Shown: positions 55,229-63,704 of the stretch, piece by piece | Layout: the number at the start of each line of letters is the position of its first letter | How positions within the stretch are numbered: position 1 is the first letter of the stretch | Source of the DNA: JAPPHA01 sp964291635 | GTDB lineage: Bacteria; Pseudomonadota; Alphaproteobacteria; Rhodobacterales; Rhodobacteraceae | Reading direction: 5' to 3' | NCBI GenBank assembly: GCA_964291635.2 | Contig: OZ219907.1 | Span: forward strand, 372,001 to 436,000 | DNA length: 64,000 bases | Made by a program: the position numbers and the translations under genes | The notes under the pieces: model-generated | What the model was told of the DNA's origin: nothing | Seen by the model: the letters and a program-made list of their open reading frames with translations, nothing else | Database searches by the model: none

Positions 55229-55257
55229 GAGGTGAGCGGTCTTCTTCCGCTCACCTC
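55229..55257 (-). promoter_or_regulatory. Intercistronic stem-loop between binding protein and permease genes
   Basis: Perfect 11-bp inverted repeat GAGGTGAGCGG / CCGCTCACCTC around a 7-base loop (TCTTCTT on the plus strand). No T-run follows in the transcribed direction, so it is not a standard intrinsic terminator. Such hairpins often protect the upstream binding-protein mRNA or attenuate the downstream genes. Confidence 0.8.
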
Positions 55258-55269
55258 GCCATTCCTGGA

Positions 55270-56214
55270 TCAGTTCGCGCCGACGTATTCGGCCATGTTG
55301 TCGGGCGTCACAAGTTCGAACGGGATGCGGACGAAGCGCGGGACCGACTCGCCACGTGAAAGGGCTATCGCGGTCTGGATCGAGCCAGCGCCTTGAGCCG
55401 CGGCGTTCTGGAACACGGTGACATCAAGTTCCCCGGCCGCCATCGCCTGAAGCGCGTCGGGCGTTGCGTCGACACCGCCGATGAGCACGCTGTCCATGTC
55501 GACGCCTGCTGCTTTCAACGCGAGAATGGCACCGATGGCCATTTCATCGTTGTTGGCGATCACCGCATCAAATTCGTCACCCGTTGTCAGCCAGTTGGTC
55601 ATGATGTCCTGGGCTTCGTTGCGGGACCAGTTGCCAACCTGGACGTCGATGATCTCGATGAAGTTGCACATGTCCATGCCGACGACGTCATGAACGTCCT
55701 TGGTGCGGGAAATCCCGGCGGGGTGGTGCAGTTGACCTTGCAGGACGTAGGCACGGGCACCCCCGTCGACCTTTCCGGCAGAACGCAACTGCTGGCAGAT
55801 ATAGAAGGTCTCAAGCGTTCCGGATTCCGTTTCATCCGATGCCACGACTGCCTGGTCATCAGGCAGCGTGTCGAAATTTCCGGGAATGCGGTTCGCAAAG
55901 ACCAGCGGTATTCCTGCCGACGACGCGACATCGGTCATTGCCTGGGTTGCATCGCCGGTAATCGGTACCACAACGATCGCGTCGACACCTGTCGCGACGA
56001 AGTTGTTGATCTGGTCGAGCTGTCGTCCGAGGTCGCTCTGGCCATCCTCGACAAGCAGTTCGTGGCCATTCTCCGCGGCCCATTTGACGGCCGCGTTGCG
56101 CATGATCGTCAGCCAGTTGTCATTGAATTCCGACATCGCGTAACCGATGGTCTCGGCAGCGGCCGCTGTAGACATCAACGCGGTAACGCTGACGGCAATC
56201 AAGGTTTTTTTCAT
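55270..56214 (-). CDS. Sugar ABC transporter substrate-binding protein (CUT2-like, possibly inositol)
   Basis: Periplasmic binding protein of 314 residues with a signal peptide (MKKTLIAVSVTALMSTAAAA). The Peripla_BP_4 fold shows SEFNDNWLTIMRNAAVKWAA, ATGVDAIVVVPITGDATQAM and VIANNDEMAIGAILALKAAG, with VLIGGVDATPDALQAMAAGE. The operon also encodes a TIM-barrel isomerase and IolB, so myo-inositol or an isomer is the likely ligand, but ribose-class sugars are not excluded. Confidence 0.92.
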   Translation of the reverse strand: MKKTLIAVSVTALMSTAAAAETIGYAMSEFNDNWLTIMRNAAVKWAAENGHELLVEDGQSDLGRQLDQINNFVATGVDAIVVVPITGDATQAMTDVASSAGIPLVFANRIPGNFDTLPDDQAVVASDETESGTLETFYICQQLRSAGKVDGGARAYVLQGQLHHPAGISRTKDVHDVVGMDMCNFIEIIDVQVGNWSRNEAQDIMTNWLTTGDEFDAVIANNDEMAIGAILALKAAGVDMDSVLIGGVDATPDALQAMAAGELDVTVFQNAAAQGAGSIQTAIALSRGESVPRFVRIPFELVTPDNMAEYVGAN

Positions 56215-56287
56215 GGATTTCCTCCAAGGTTTAGTTCAAGGGTGTCCGGCTCACCCTCGTTTTCAAATTTCCGCCGGAATCCACGCT

Positions 56288-57112
56288 TCAGGCAGCCTTT
56301 GCCTGAACTCGCGAGGAGACGAATTCGAAAGAGCGCTTGAGTTCCGTAAACGGGTCTTCCATTGACTGCGTTACCGGCGAAAAGCACTCCCACGACATCG
56401 CGCCATCATAGCCAGAGGCGAACAGTGCCGCAAGTTGCGCGATATTTTCGAGCCGGTCACGCTCGTCGACGAGAACGCGATGCTCGTCTTCCATTTCGTC
56501 AAGTCGAAGCGTTGGGTCTGAGACACCCGAGACGTGAACTATTCCAGTGTAGGCCGGGTAGATCTGACCGCCGCCGGCAAGCGCATGGTGAAAGGTATCG
56601 TGGACCAGCCTGAAGCGGTTTTCGTTTTCGATTGAATTGATGGCCTCGACGAGTTCGGTCTTTGAACGAAGCGACGAACGTCGAAATCCCAGAGGTTCGA
56701 CAAGGGCGACCATGCCTGCGTCCTGCAGCAATGGAAGAATGGCCTCCAACGCGTTCCGCAGGTTCGCCTGCCTCTCGTCATCACCCTGCTGCGTACCGTC
56801 GTTTCGGGGAATGAGGCTGACCGTTTCGGCTCCCGCGGCCGACGCCGTCGAAATCAGCGACCGTACTGCATGACTCCGCTCTTCGTCCCAGCTGTTGAAC
56901 GCATAGACCTCGCTCAAACCGAGAAGCCGCACTCCCGCGTCCTTGGCAATCCTGCCCGCTTTCCCAGGACTAAAGCCGTCGAACAACGGACGGGCGATGT
57001 TGTTGCGTACTTCGACTCCGATGCAGCCGAGTCTCGCCGCCAGATCAAGGAAGTCCTTGTAGTGCAAACCGGGCACTGTCACGTGGTTGAGGGCAAACTT
57101 CAAACGTTTCAC
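56288..57112 (-). CDS. TIM-barrel sugar/inosose isomerase (IolI-like)
   Basis: AP endonuclease 2-superfamily protein of 274 residues: FALNHVTVPGLHYKDFLDLA at the start, ARLGCIGVEVRNN, LVEPLGFRRSSLR, FRLVHDTFHHALAGG, IVHVSGV, with acidic and histidine residues of a metal site. It resembles 2-keto-myo-inositol isomerases. GTG start at 57112 gives the conserved N-terminus; the open frame to 57328 is not conserved. First gene of the inositol-type operon, 73 bases before the binding-protein gene. Confidence 0.85.
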   Translation of the reverse strand: MKRLKFALNHVTVPGLHYKDFLDLAARLGCIGVEVRNNIARPLFDGFSPGKAGRIAKDAGVRLLGLSEVYAFNSWDEERSHAVRSLISTASAAGAETVSLIPRNDGTQQGDDERQANLRNALEAILPLLQDAGMVALVEPLGFRRSSLRSKTELVEAINSIENENRFRLVHDTFHHALAGGGQIYPAYTGIVHVSGVSDPTLRLDEMEDEHRVLVDERDRLENIAQLAALFASGYDGAMSWECFSPVTQSMEDPFTELKRSFEFVSSRVQAKAA

Positions 57113-57368
57113 TCTTTCGCAACTTCTCGATTGCCAGCGAACTCGTCGCCGAACCGGGGAATCATAATACAATGCATGGCAAGGGAACCCGGTCAAGTGT
57201 CCGGTGAATTGCTGAGGCGTGCGTGCGCGGACGAAAGCTCTGCGTGCGCTGAGGTCATTCGCAGCCTTCGTCTGTGCAGGCGCCAGGATCGGCGGCAGGG
57301 AGGTGACGTGTTCTCGGCGCCCTCCCAATCCTATCGGCGCCGCCCGCCGGACACGTCCGTCGGATTCC

Positions 57369-58178
57369 TCAATCTCCTTCCGACACCAGGAGGTAGCCCC
57401 GGTTCTCGACCGTGTCGAAGGTCCGCATCGCCGCGATCAGGTCCCTGGCTTCGACCCACACCCACGGCGCCCGGTTGGGGTTGACATCCATGATCAGGAA
57501 GGAATCGCTGCTTTTGTCATATGCCCCGAGCGGTGAGATGTGACCGCCGCCTTCCTGCCCGAGGCTTCCGCGCGCATAGTTGACCAGCACGAAATCGCCC
57601 CCGGCGGCAAGGTTTGCGGCGAGTTCGCTCCTGATCGCCGCCGGATCCGCGTGCTCGTCCACGACCCGGGTTACGACCTCGAGGCCGTGGCTGCCCAGGA
57701 CCTGTGCAAGTTGGCGCAATTGCAGGCCGAAATCGCTCCTGTGATCGCCGTCGATAAGGATGGGTTTGCCGAGGACCTCGAGCCGCGTCTTGGTCCGCTC
57801 GGTGAGGACGTTGTTGGGCGTGTATTTCCCGTAGAACGGGTTGGCGCCTTCCGGGAGGTAGACCAGTTCGTTCCGGGCAATCGATTGCCGGTCCTGCGGC
57901 AGCCCGTCTTTCCTGCCGAGACGCAGCGCGTTCAGGACGATGGCCGAAGAGACCGGGCCGCAGAAAATGGCGTTGTCCTGGCTGATGAAGTGATTGCTGA
58001 GCGGGAAGAAGTCCGCCTTGTGCGACGAGCGGGAAAGGCGCTCCGCGCTTTCCCCTGACGCCCACTCCACGAGTGCCGTAGAATCCGGGTCGGCGGATTG
58101 GGTTGCCCGGCTTTCAGCCGGAAAGACGGCAAGGCCGCATAACAGCGGCAGGATCAGGACTGATGCGCCGGATTTCAT
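57369..58178 (-). CDS. Phytochelatin-synthase-like cysteine peptidase, exported
   Basis: Protein of 269 residues with a signal peptide (about 1-26). Papain-like catalytic residues are Cys73 in IFCGPVSSAIVLNALRL, His213 in GGGHISPLGAYD and Asp231 in MDVNPNRAPW; the 18-residue His-Asp spacing equals plant PCS. Bacterial single-domain relatives usually hydrolyse glutathione to gamma-Glu-Cys. The plant metal-sensing C-terminal domain is absent. ATG at 58178 gives a signal peptide; the frame open to 58289 does not. Confidence 0.88.
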   Translation of the reverse strand: MKSGASVLILPLLCGLAVFPAESRATQSADPDSTALVEWASGESAERLSRSSHKADFFPLSNHFISQDNAIFCGPVSSAIVLNALRLGRKDGLPQDRQSIARNELVYLPEGANPFYGKYTPNNVLTERTKTRLEVLGKPILIDGDHRSDFGLQLRQLAQVLGSHGLEVVTRVVDEHADPAAIRSELAANLAAGGDFVLVNYARGSLGQEGGGHISPLGAYDKSSDSFLIMDVNPNRAPWVWVEARDLIAAMRTFDTVENRGYLLVSEGD

Positions 58179-58512
58179 CTTCCGACCCGCCCGGTTCGAT
58201 TGCCTTGCCCGCCTCGTGAACGGCGTGAAACGACTGGTGGTATTGCGCTCCGGAGCCGTAGGCGGATGAAGCGGCGCCTGTCGCGCCATAGTGACACCTC
58301 CTCCACAGGATCCCGCGATCGCCGGCGAACCCGGTTACGTGAACATTTCCGCTGACCGGTTGCCGAATACACCGGCCGGATGCCATGCACGACGTGGCCG
58401 CGAATCTCGTACCAAATCCGCCAGCCGCGCCGCAACCGGCATGACCCGTCAGGCATCAACCGCGCCGGATCATGTTACCGCCGCCGATTCTGCGGTCGCA
58501 CGCCAGCCGGAT
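58179..58512. other. Gap without a recognised gene
   Basis: About 330 bases between the PCS-like gene and tRNA-Ala(CGC). No convincing frame or structured element. Confidence 0.45.
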
Positions 58513-58588
<76 letters not shown>

Positions 58589-58656
58589 GTGATGCTATTG
58601 CTTCCCTCATCCAACGTAACCGACACAATCCTGCCTATCAAGCACGTCATGACGGG

Positions 58657-58998
58657 TCAGTTGCTGTCTTCGCCCGGGCTGGGCACATCGGCGATCTCTT
58701 CGATGTCAACGGTATCATCGTCGTCGTCGATGTCAGGGATATCCTCATCGATTTCTGAACCGGCGTCCGTGTCATCGAGCGTATCGACACTGTCGGTCAG
58801 CTCCTCTGACGTCACATCGGAAAGCCTTGAGGAATCCTCCTTGTCGGCCATCGAGGTTTGCGGCCGTTCTCCGGCGAATTCGGACAATTTGTATTCGGTA
58901 CCCGTATAAGGACTGACGATCGGGTCACGACCGAGATCATAGAACCGTTTTCCTGTTTCCGGGCAGACCCTCTTTGTCCCCCAACTTTCTTTCGGCAT
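58657..58998 (-). CDS. TIGR02300-family protein
   Basis: Protein of 113 residues. The N-terminal MPKESWGTKRVCPETGKRFY and DLGRDPIVSPYTG are the TIGR02300 signature, a small alphaproteobacterial family. The second half is strongly acidic (runs of Asp and Glu, IPDIDDDDDTVDIEEI). The Cys in VCPETG is the only one, so no zinc ribbon is visible. The frame extends to 59097 but MPKESWG at 58998 is the standard start. Function unknown; divergent from the metallopeptidase. Confidence 0.9.
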   Translation of the reverse strand: MPKESWGTKRVCPETGKRFYDLGRDPIVSPYTGTEYKLSEFAGERPQTSMADKEDSSRLSDVTSEELTDSVDTLDDTDAGSEIDEDIPDIDDDDDTVDIEEIADVPSPGEDSN

Positions 58999-59244
58999 AC
59001 AGCTTGTCTCCTGGAAGATTGTACGCAGCCGGCGCCTCCTGCCACAGCGTGGCAATCGAGTCAAAGACTTCAAGCCTGGCACCGTACGGTTGCCCAATTC
59101 ATTGCAACGATCCCGTTCCGTTCAACCGGGATGCCTCGCCGCCGCTTCCACGAACGGACACGTCGTTTGCGTCCGGCAGCGGGAATCCCGCGGTTCCGGA
59201 CTTGGCCTTGACAAAGCCGGGATTGTTTCGTCGATGCCGCGTTA

Positions 59245-59946
59245 ATGCTGGAAAAGATCGTTTTCGAGAGCGCGCCTCCGATCAATCTGGAAGTCTTGAG
59301 TTCAAGAGCTTCCCGGAACATCACGTTGCGTGTTCAACTCAGGAAGAAGGACACGATCCGGGTGCGCGTCCCGCGCAATACCTCGCATGACGACATACTT
59401 GCGATTGTCCGGACGAATGAATCCTGGATCCGGGAACAACTGGAAAAGCTCCCTCCGTTGGTGGTGCCGACTCACGGAGAATCGATCCACTACCAGGGAA
59501 ACAGGTACCGGATCGTTCCTGGTTCCGTTCCCGGAGTGCGGTTTGACGGGAAGGTACTCGAGGTTGGCTGCGAAGCCGGTAATGTCCCCGGTGAGATCAG
59601 GCAGTTTCTGATCGGGGAAGCAGCCGGATACATGAAACCCGTCGTCCGCAGCTGTGCAAGAGAATTGGGACGGGAGGTGCGTGAGGTCAGGTTCAGGGAT
59701 CCGGTTTCGATTTGGGGTTCGTGTTCACGGGCCGGGCGGGTGACACTTTCCTGGCGCCTTGCGATGGCGCCGACTTACGTTCAGAGGGCTGTCGCCATTC
59801 ATGAAGCCTGCCACCTTGCGGAATTGAATCACAGCAGGAGATTCTACAGCCTGCTGGGGAAATTCTGTCCCGGACACCGCGCCGCAGATCGTTGGGATTC
59901 CGACTTCGGCCGGATCCTGCAGCGATACGACTTCGGCAACAGATAG
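59245..59946 (+). CDS. YgjP-like (DUF45/M48-type) zinc metallopeptidase
   Basis: Protein of 233 residues with SIWGSCSRAGRVTLSWRLAM followed by the zinc motif HEACHLAELNHSRRFYSLLG (HExxH plus a downstream His), the YgjP/WLM signature. The N-terminal half is the less conserved YgjP domain with RVPRNTSHDDILAIVRTNES. Function in bacteria is poorly defined. Confidence 0.9.
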   Translation: MLEKIVFESAPPINLEVLSSRASRNITLRVQLRKKDTIRVRVPRNTSHDDILAIVRTNESWIREQLEKLPPLVVPTHGESIHYQGNRYRIVPGSVPGVRFDGKVLEVGCEAGNVPGEIRQFLIGEAAGYMKPVVRSCARELGREVREVRFRDPVSIWGSCSRAGRVTLSWRLAMAPTYVQRAVAIHEACHLAELNHSRRFYSLLGKFCPGHRAADRWDSDFGRILQRYDFGNR

Positions 59947-59982
59947 GTCTCGGGCGTTCCGATTGCGGACCCAATGTCGGGA

Positions 59983-61377
59983 TTACGCGTGGATCGCCCC
60001 CGGTCCGCAGGCAAGCGCTGCTTCCCGGACCGCTTCCGAACATGTCGGATGGGCATGGCATGTCAGGGCCAGATCTTCGGCCGAAGCGCCAAACTCCATG
60101 GCAACACAGACCTCGTGAATGAGTTCACCGGCGGATGGTCCAAGCACATGGCACCCCAGGATCCTGTCGCTTTCGGCGTCGGCAATGAGCTTGACGAAGC
60201 CTTCCCCCATGAACATCGACTTCGCCCGTGCGTTACCCATGAACGGAAATGTCCCGACCCGATAGGCCGTGCCTTCATCATTCAACTGGTCTTCGGTTTT
60301 CCCCACGAATGCCACTTCGGGCGCAGTATAGATGACACCGGGTATGACATCGTAGTTGACATGGCCGGCCTTCCCAGCAATCGAGTCAGCGACCGCCATC
60401 CCCTCGTCCTCGGCCTTGTGTGCGAGCATTGGTCCCGCGATGACGTCTCCTATGGCAAACACGCCTTCGATCGAGGTCCGCCATTTCGCGTCTGTGACGA
60501 TTTGCCCGTGGTCATTCAGTTGTCCCCCGTTTTCCGTGAATCCCAGGCCGTCAGTGAATGGCTTCCGTCCCGTCGCCACCAGTACGACCTCGGCATCAAG
60601 CTCCTTTTCGGACGATGATTTCCTCAGGACATAGGTCAGGGTCGAATATGCCCCCGAATCCTTCACGCCGGTAACCTCGGCGCCGAGAACAAACTTCAGG
60701 CCCTGTTTCGAAAGTGCGCGGCGAAATGCCTTGCAGATGTCCTTGTCGAGCCCTGGTGTGATCTCGTCCAGGTATTCGACGACCGTGACGTTGCTGCCAA
60801 GGCGGGCATAAACCGATCCCAATTCCAGGCCGATGACGCCGGCACCTATGACGGCCATCCGTTCGGGGACCGCCTCGAGAGCGAGCGCACCGGTCGACGT
60901 GACAATCCGTTTCTCGTCGACAGGCAAGGCCTGGAGCGAAGACGGCTCGGAACCGGTCGCGACGACGATGTTCCTGGCAAGATAGGTCGTTTCGCCAACC
61001 GACACCTTTCCGTCGCCGGACAACCGGCCCCAACCCTTGATGTAGGTGACCTTGTTCTTCTTGAACAGGAACTCGATGCCGGCGGTGTTCTGCGAGATGG
61101 TGTTGTCCTTGTATGTCATCATCTGAGCCAGGTCGACCGACGGCGGATCGCCCATGAGGCCCATCGTGCGAAAGTTGCTCCGTGACTCGTGGTAGAGGTG
61201 CGATGCGTGCAGCAATGCCTTGGAGGGAATGCAGCCGACATTGAGACACGTGCCTCCGAGCGCGCCCCTTCCTTCGATACAGGCCGTCGCAAGCCCCAAT
61301 TGGGCGCAGCGTATGGCGCACACGTATCCCCCCGGGCCGCCGCCGATTACGATGACGTCAAATTCGTTCTCCGACAT
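59983..61377 (-). CDS. lpdA: Dihydrolipoyl dehydrogenase (E3)
   Basis: FAD disulfide oxidoreductase of 464 residues: VIVIGGGPGGYVCAIRCAQL, redox pair in GGTCLNVGCIPSKALLH, NAD site VIGAGVIGLELGSVYARL, and C-terminal CHAHPTCSEAVREAAL with the His-Glu dyad. It reoxidises dihydrolipoamide in 2-oxo-acid dehydrogenases and the glycine cleavage L-protein role. Third enzyme of the sucA-sucB-lpd cluster. Confidence 0.95.
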   Translation of the reverse strand: MSENEFDVIVIGGGPGGYVCAIRCAQLGLATACIEGRGALGGTCLNVGCIPSKALLHASHLYHESRSNFRTMGLMGDPPSVDLAQMMTYKDNTISQNTAGIEFLFKKNKVTYIKGWGRLSGDGKVSVGETTYLARNIVVATGSEPSSLQALPVDEKRIVTSTGALALEAVPERMAVIGAGVIGLELGSVYARLGSNVTVVEYLDEITPGLDKDICKAFRRALSKQGLKFVLGAEVTGVKDSGAYSTLTYVLRKSSSEKELDAEVVLVATGRKPFTDGLGFTENGGQLNDHGQIVTDAKWRTSIEGVFAIGDVIAGPMLAHKAEDEGMAVADSIAGKAGHVNYDVIPGVIYTAPEVAFVGKTEDQLNDEGTAYRVGTFPFMGNARAKSMFMGEGFVKLIADAESDRILGCHVLGPSAGELIHEVCVAMEFGASAEDLALTCHAHPTCSEAVREAALACGPGAIHA

Positions 61378-61480
61378 TGTTCTTCCTTTTGCAGATTACC
61401 GGATTTGGCAGCCACGGCCGGCAACGGATCACCGCCGTGGATGAACGGAGCCAATCACATCCGATAACGGTGTCACGTGC

Positions 61481-62146
61481 TCAACTCAATACACAGGTTC
61501 CGGCGCCGGGTAGCAAAAGTTCAACGGCCAGTCGCGAGGCTGGCACACCGGAATCCGGGAAAGCAGCGGTTACGTCCGGGCGTTCGGCGAGGCCGAGAGC
61601 GTTGAACAACGCGGTCAGTTTGCCCGAATAGGGTGTCGCGATCGAGATCTTGCGTATCCGAACGCCAAGGTCGGTCATTCCGCACGCAGGGTGGGCGCCC
61701 GTCGGCCATTCCATGATCATTGGTGCGGCGCCGCCGAGGCAAGGGGCGCCGTCATCCCTGACGGCGATCCGCCAGCGCAGGTTGTCGCGGGTCATGGAAA
61801 GTGGGCGTCCGACGTCGACCCCAACTGACCGTGCTCTCGCGCATGCCGCATCGAGCTCATCGGTCGAGGCGACCCAGGCGAGCGGGAACGGCGATGCGGC
61901 CAGCCTCTCTGCCACGGACCTGTCGTCAAGTCCGAACCACCTTGGCCTTTTCGGTGCTGCCACCTCCGGGTCTTTCGCGATCACTTCCAGGTAGGTGTCC
62001 AGTCCGGTCGCCGTCACCAGGTTATGTGTTGCCATTTGCAGGTGGCGGCCACCGGCAGGAATTTCGATGCCGCAGGTTTGTCGTATCCATCGGTTGCCGG
62101 ATTCGAGGGATTCGGCACCGATGACAATATGATCGAACCGGATCAC
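61481..62146 (-). CDS. VOC / glyoxalase-like domain protein
   Basis: Protein of 221 residues beginning FDHIVIGAESLESGNRWIRQ and ending in VELLLPGAGTCVL, with HLQMATHNLVTATGLDTYLE, the Glyoxalase_3 (PF13468-type) pattern. It sits between sucB and lpd in the same direction with short gaps, so it is co-transcribed with TCA-cycle genes. Role unknown. Confidence 0.82.
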   Translation of the reverse strand: MIRFDHIVIGAESLESGNRWIRQTCGIEIPAGGRHLQMATHNLVTATGLDTYLEVIAKDPEVAAPKRPRWFGLDDRSVAERLAASPFPLAWVASTDELDAACARARSVGVDVGRPLSMTRDNLRWRIAVRDDGAPCLGGAAPMIMEWPTGAHPACGMTDLGVRIRKISIATPYSGKLTALFNALGLAERPDVTAAFPDSGVPASRLAVELLLPGAGTCVLS

Positions 62147-62162
62147 CTGCGGTCGGGTGTAC

Positions 62163-63704
62163 TCAGAGGTCCATCAGGAGCCGGCGCGGATCCTCGAGTA
62201 TTTCCTTGACCCGCACCAGAAATGTAACGGCTCCCTTTCCGTCAACGATCCTGTGATCGTATGAAAGGGCCAGGTACATCATTGGGCGTGCCGTGATCTC
62301 CCCCTTGTACACGACCGGGCGCTCCTGGATCTTGTGCATGCCCAGGATTCCCGACTGGGGCGGGTTGAGGATCGGTGACGACATCAGCGATCCGTAAACG
62401 CCGCCGTTCGAGATCGTGAACGTGCCTCCCTGGAGATCTGCGATGGCCAACCGTCCTTCGCGCGCGCGCTCCCCCAGTTCGGCAAGCCGCACCTCGATCC
62501 CGGCAAAGTCAAGCGCGTCGGCGTTACGGATGACGGGAACGACCAGTCCAGCGGGCGTTCCGACTGCAATCCCCATGTTGACGTATTTCCTGAAAACCAG
62601 GTCCTCTCCGTCGATCTCGGCGTTGATCTCCGGGATTTCTTTCAGTGCGATGCAACAGGCCTTGGTGAAGAAGGACATGAACCCGAGTTTCACACCGTGC
62701 TTTTTCTGGAACAGGTCCTTGAATTCGGCGCGCATTTCCATGACGGATGTCATGTCGAGTTCGTTCCAGGTCGTGAGAATGGCAGCGGTATTCTGGGCGT
62801 CCTTGAGCCGACGGGCGATCGTCATGCGAAGCCGGGTCATGCGGACGCGTTCTTCGCGCGCGGCGTCTTCAACGATGGCGGGACTGCGGGGCAGGTCGGG
62901 TAATGGCGACTGGCCTGGAAGGATGGCGGCCATGTCGGCCTCCCCGGCGCTGGCAGCGCGATCGGGCTTCGGCGATTCGGAGTCCGGTCGTTTGTCGATG
63001 GCCGCCAGCACGTCGGGTTTCATGACGCGACCGTCACGTCCACTGCCCTGGACATCGGAACGGTCGATGCCGTGTTCTTCCATCAACCGCCTGGCGGAGG
63101 GCGCATCTTCGGCCGATTCCGGCTCGAGGGAGCTCCCGTCGTTCGGCGTGGATCTGATCTCGGCGATCCTGTCTCCGGGAGCAACCGTCGTGCCCGCCTC
63201 GGCGAGCACCCTGGACACGAATCCCGGCGCCGGAGCATTCACCTCGAGTGCGACCTTGTCTGTTTCGAGTTCGCACAGGGAATGGTCCGCGGACACCCGG
63301 TCGCCTTCCTGAACACTCCAGGCCGAAATGACCGCTTCCGTGACGCTTTCGCCCAACGCGGGAACCACGACGTCAATGGCTTCACCCGCCGCCTCCGGGT
63401 CTGACCGGAGGTCACCCCCAGGTTGCTCGCCTTTCGACTCCGTCGATTGCGCCGTCACTTCGGATGACCCGGCCTCCGAGACCGTTGCGAGCAGCGCGTT
63501 GACCTCAACGGATTCGCCGGCGGCAACCAGGATTTCCGAAATGACGCCTGTTGCCGGTGATGGAACCTCGACAGACACCTTGTCCGTTTCAAGTTCGCAA
63601 ACGATCTCGTCGGTCTTGACCGCGTCTCCGGCCTGCTTGCTCCAGGACGCGAGCGTCGCTTCGGTGACGCTCTCGCCCAGGGCGGGTACGCGAATATCGG
63701 TCAT
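62163..63704 (-). CDS. sucB: 2-oxoglutarate dehydrogenase E2 (dihydrolipoyl succinyltransferase), two lipoyl domains
   Basis: E2 subunit of 513 residues. Two N-terminal lipoyl domains, each with a lipoylated lysine in CELETDKVSVEV and CELETDKVALEV; a peripheral subunit-binding domain (ARRLMEEHGIDRSDVQGSGR); and the catalytic domain ending in LSYDHRIVDGKGAVTFLVRV. E. coli SucB has one lipoyl domain; two is typical of Rhodobacter-type organisms. The start overlaps the sucA stop as ATGA. Confidence 0.95.
   Translation of the reverse strand: MTDIRVPALGESVTEATLASWSKQAGDAVKTDEIVCELETDKVSVEVPSPATGVISEILVAAGESVEVNALLATVSEAGSSEVTAQSTESKGEQPGGDLRSDPEAAGEAIDVVVPALGESVTEAVISAWSVQEGDRVSADHSLCELETDKVALEVNAPAPGFVSRVLAEAGTTVAPGDRIAEIRSTPNDGSSLEPESAEDAPSARRLMEEHGIDRSDVQGSGRDGRVMKPDVLAAIDKRPDSESPKPDRAASAGEADMAAILPGQSPLPDLPRSPAIVEDAAREERVRMTRLRMTIARRLKDAQNTAAILTTWNELDMTSVMEMRAEFKDLFQKKHGVKLGFMSFFTKACCIALKEIPEINAEIDGEDLVFRKYVNMGIAVGTPAGLVVPVIRNADALDFAGIEVRLAELGERAREGRLAIADLQGGTFTISNGGVYGSLMSSPILNPPQSGILGMHKIQERPVVYKGEITARPMMYLALSYDHRIVDGKGAVTFLVRVKEILEDPRRLLMDL

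Noticed and set aside
55393..56340. Plus-strand frame of 315 codons opposite the sugar-binding protein
   Set aside because: Antisense to a clear binding protein with signal peptide; no family features.
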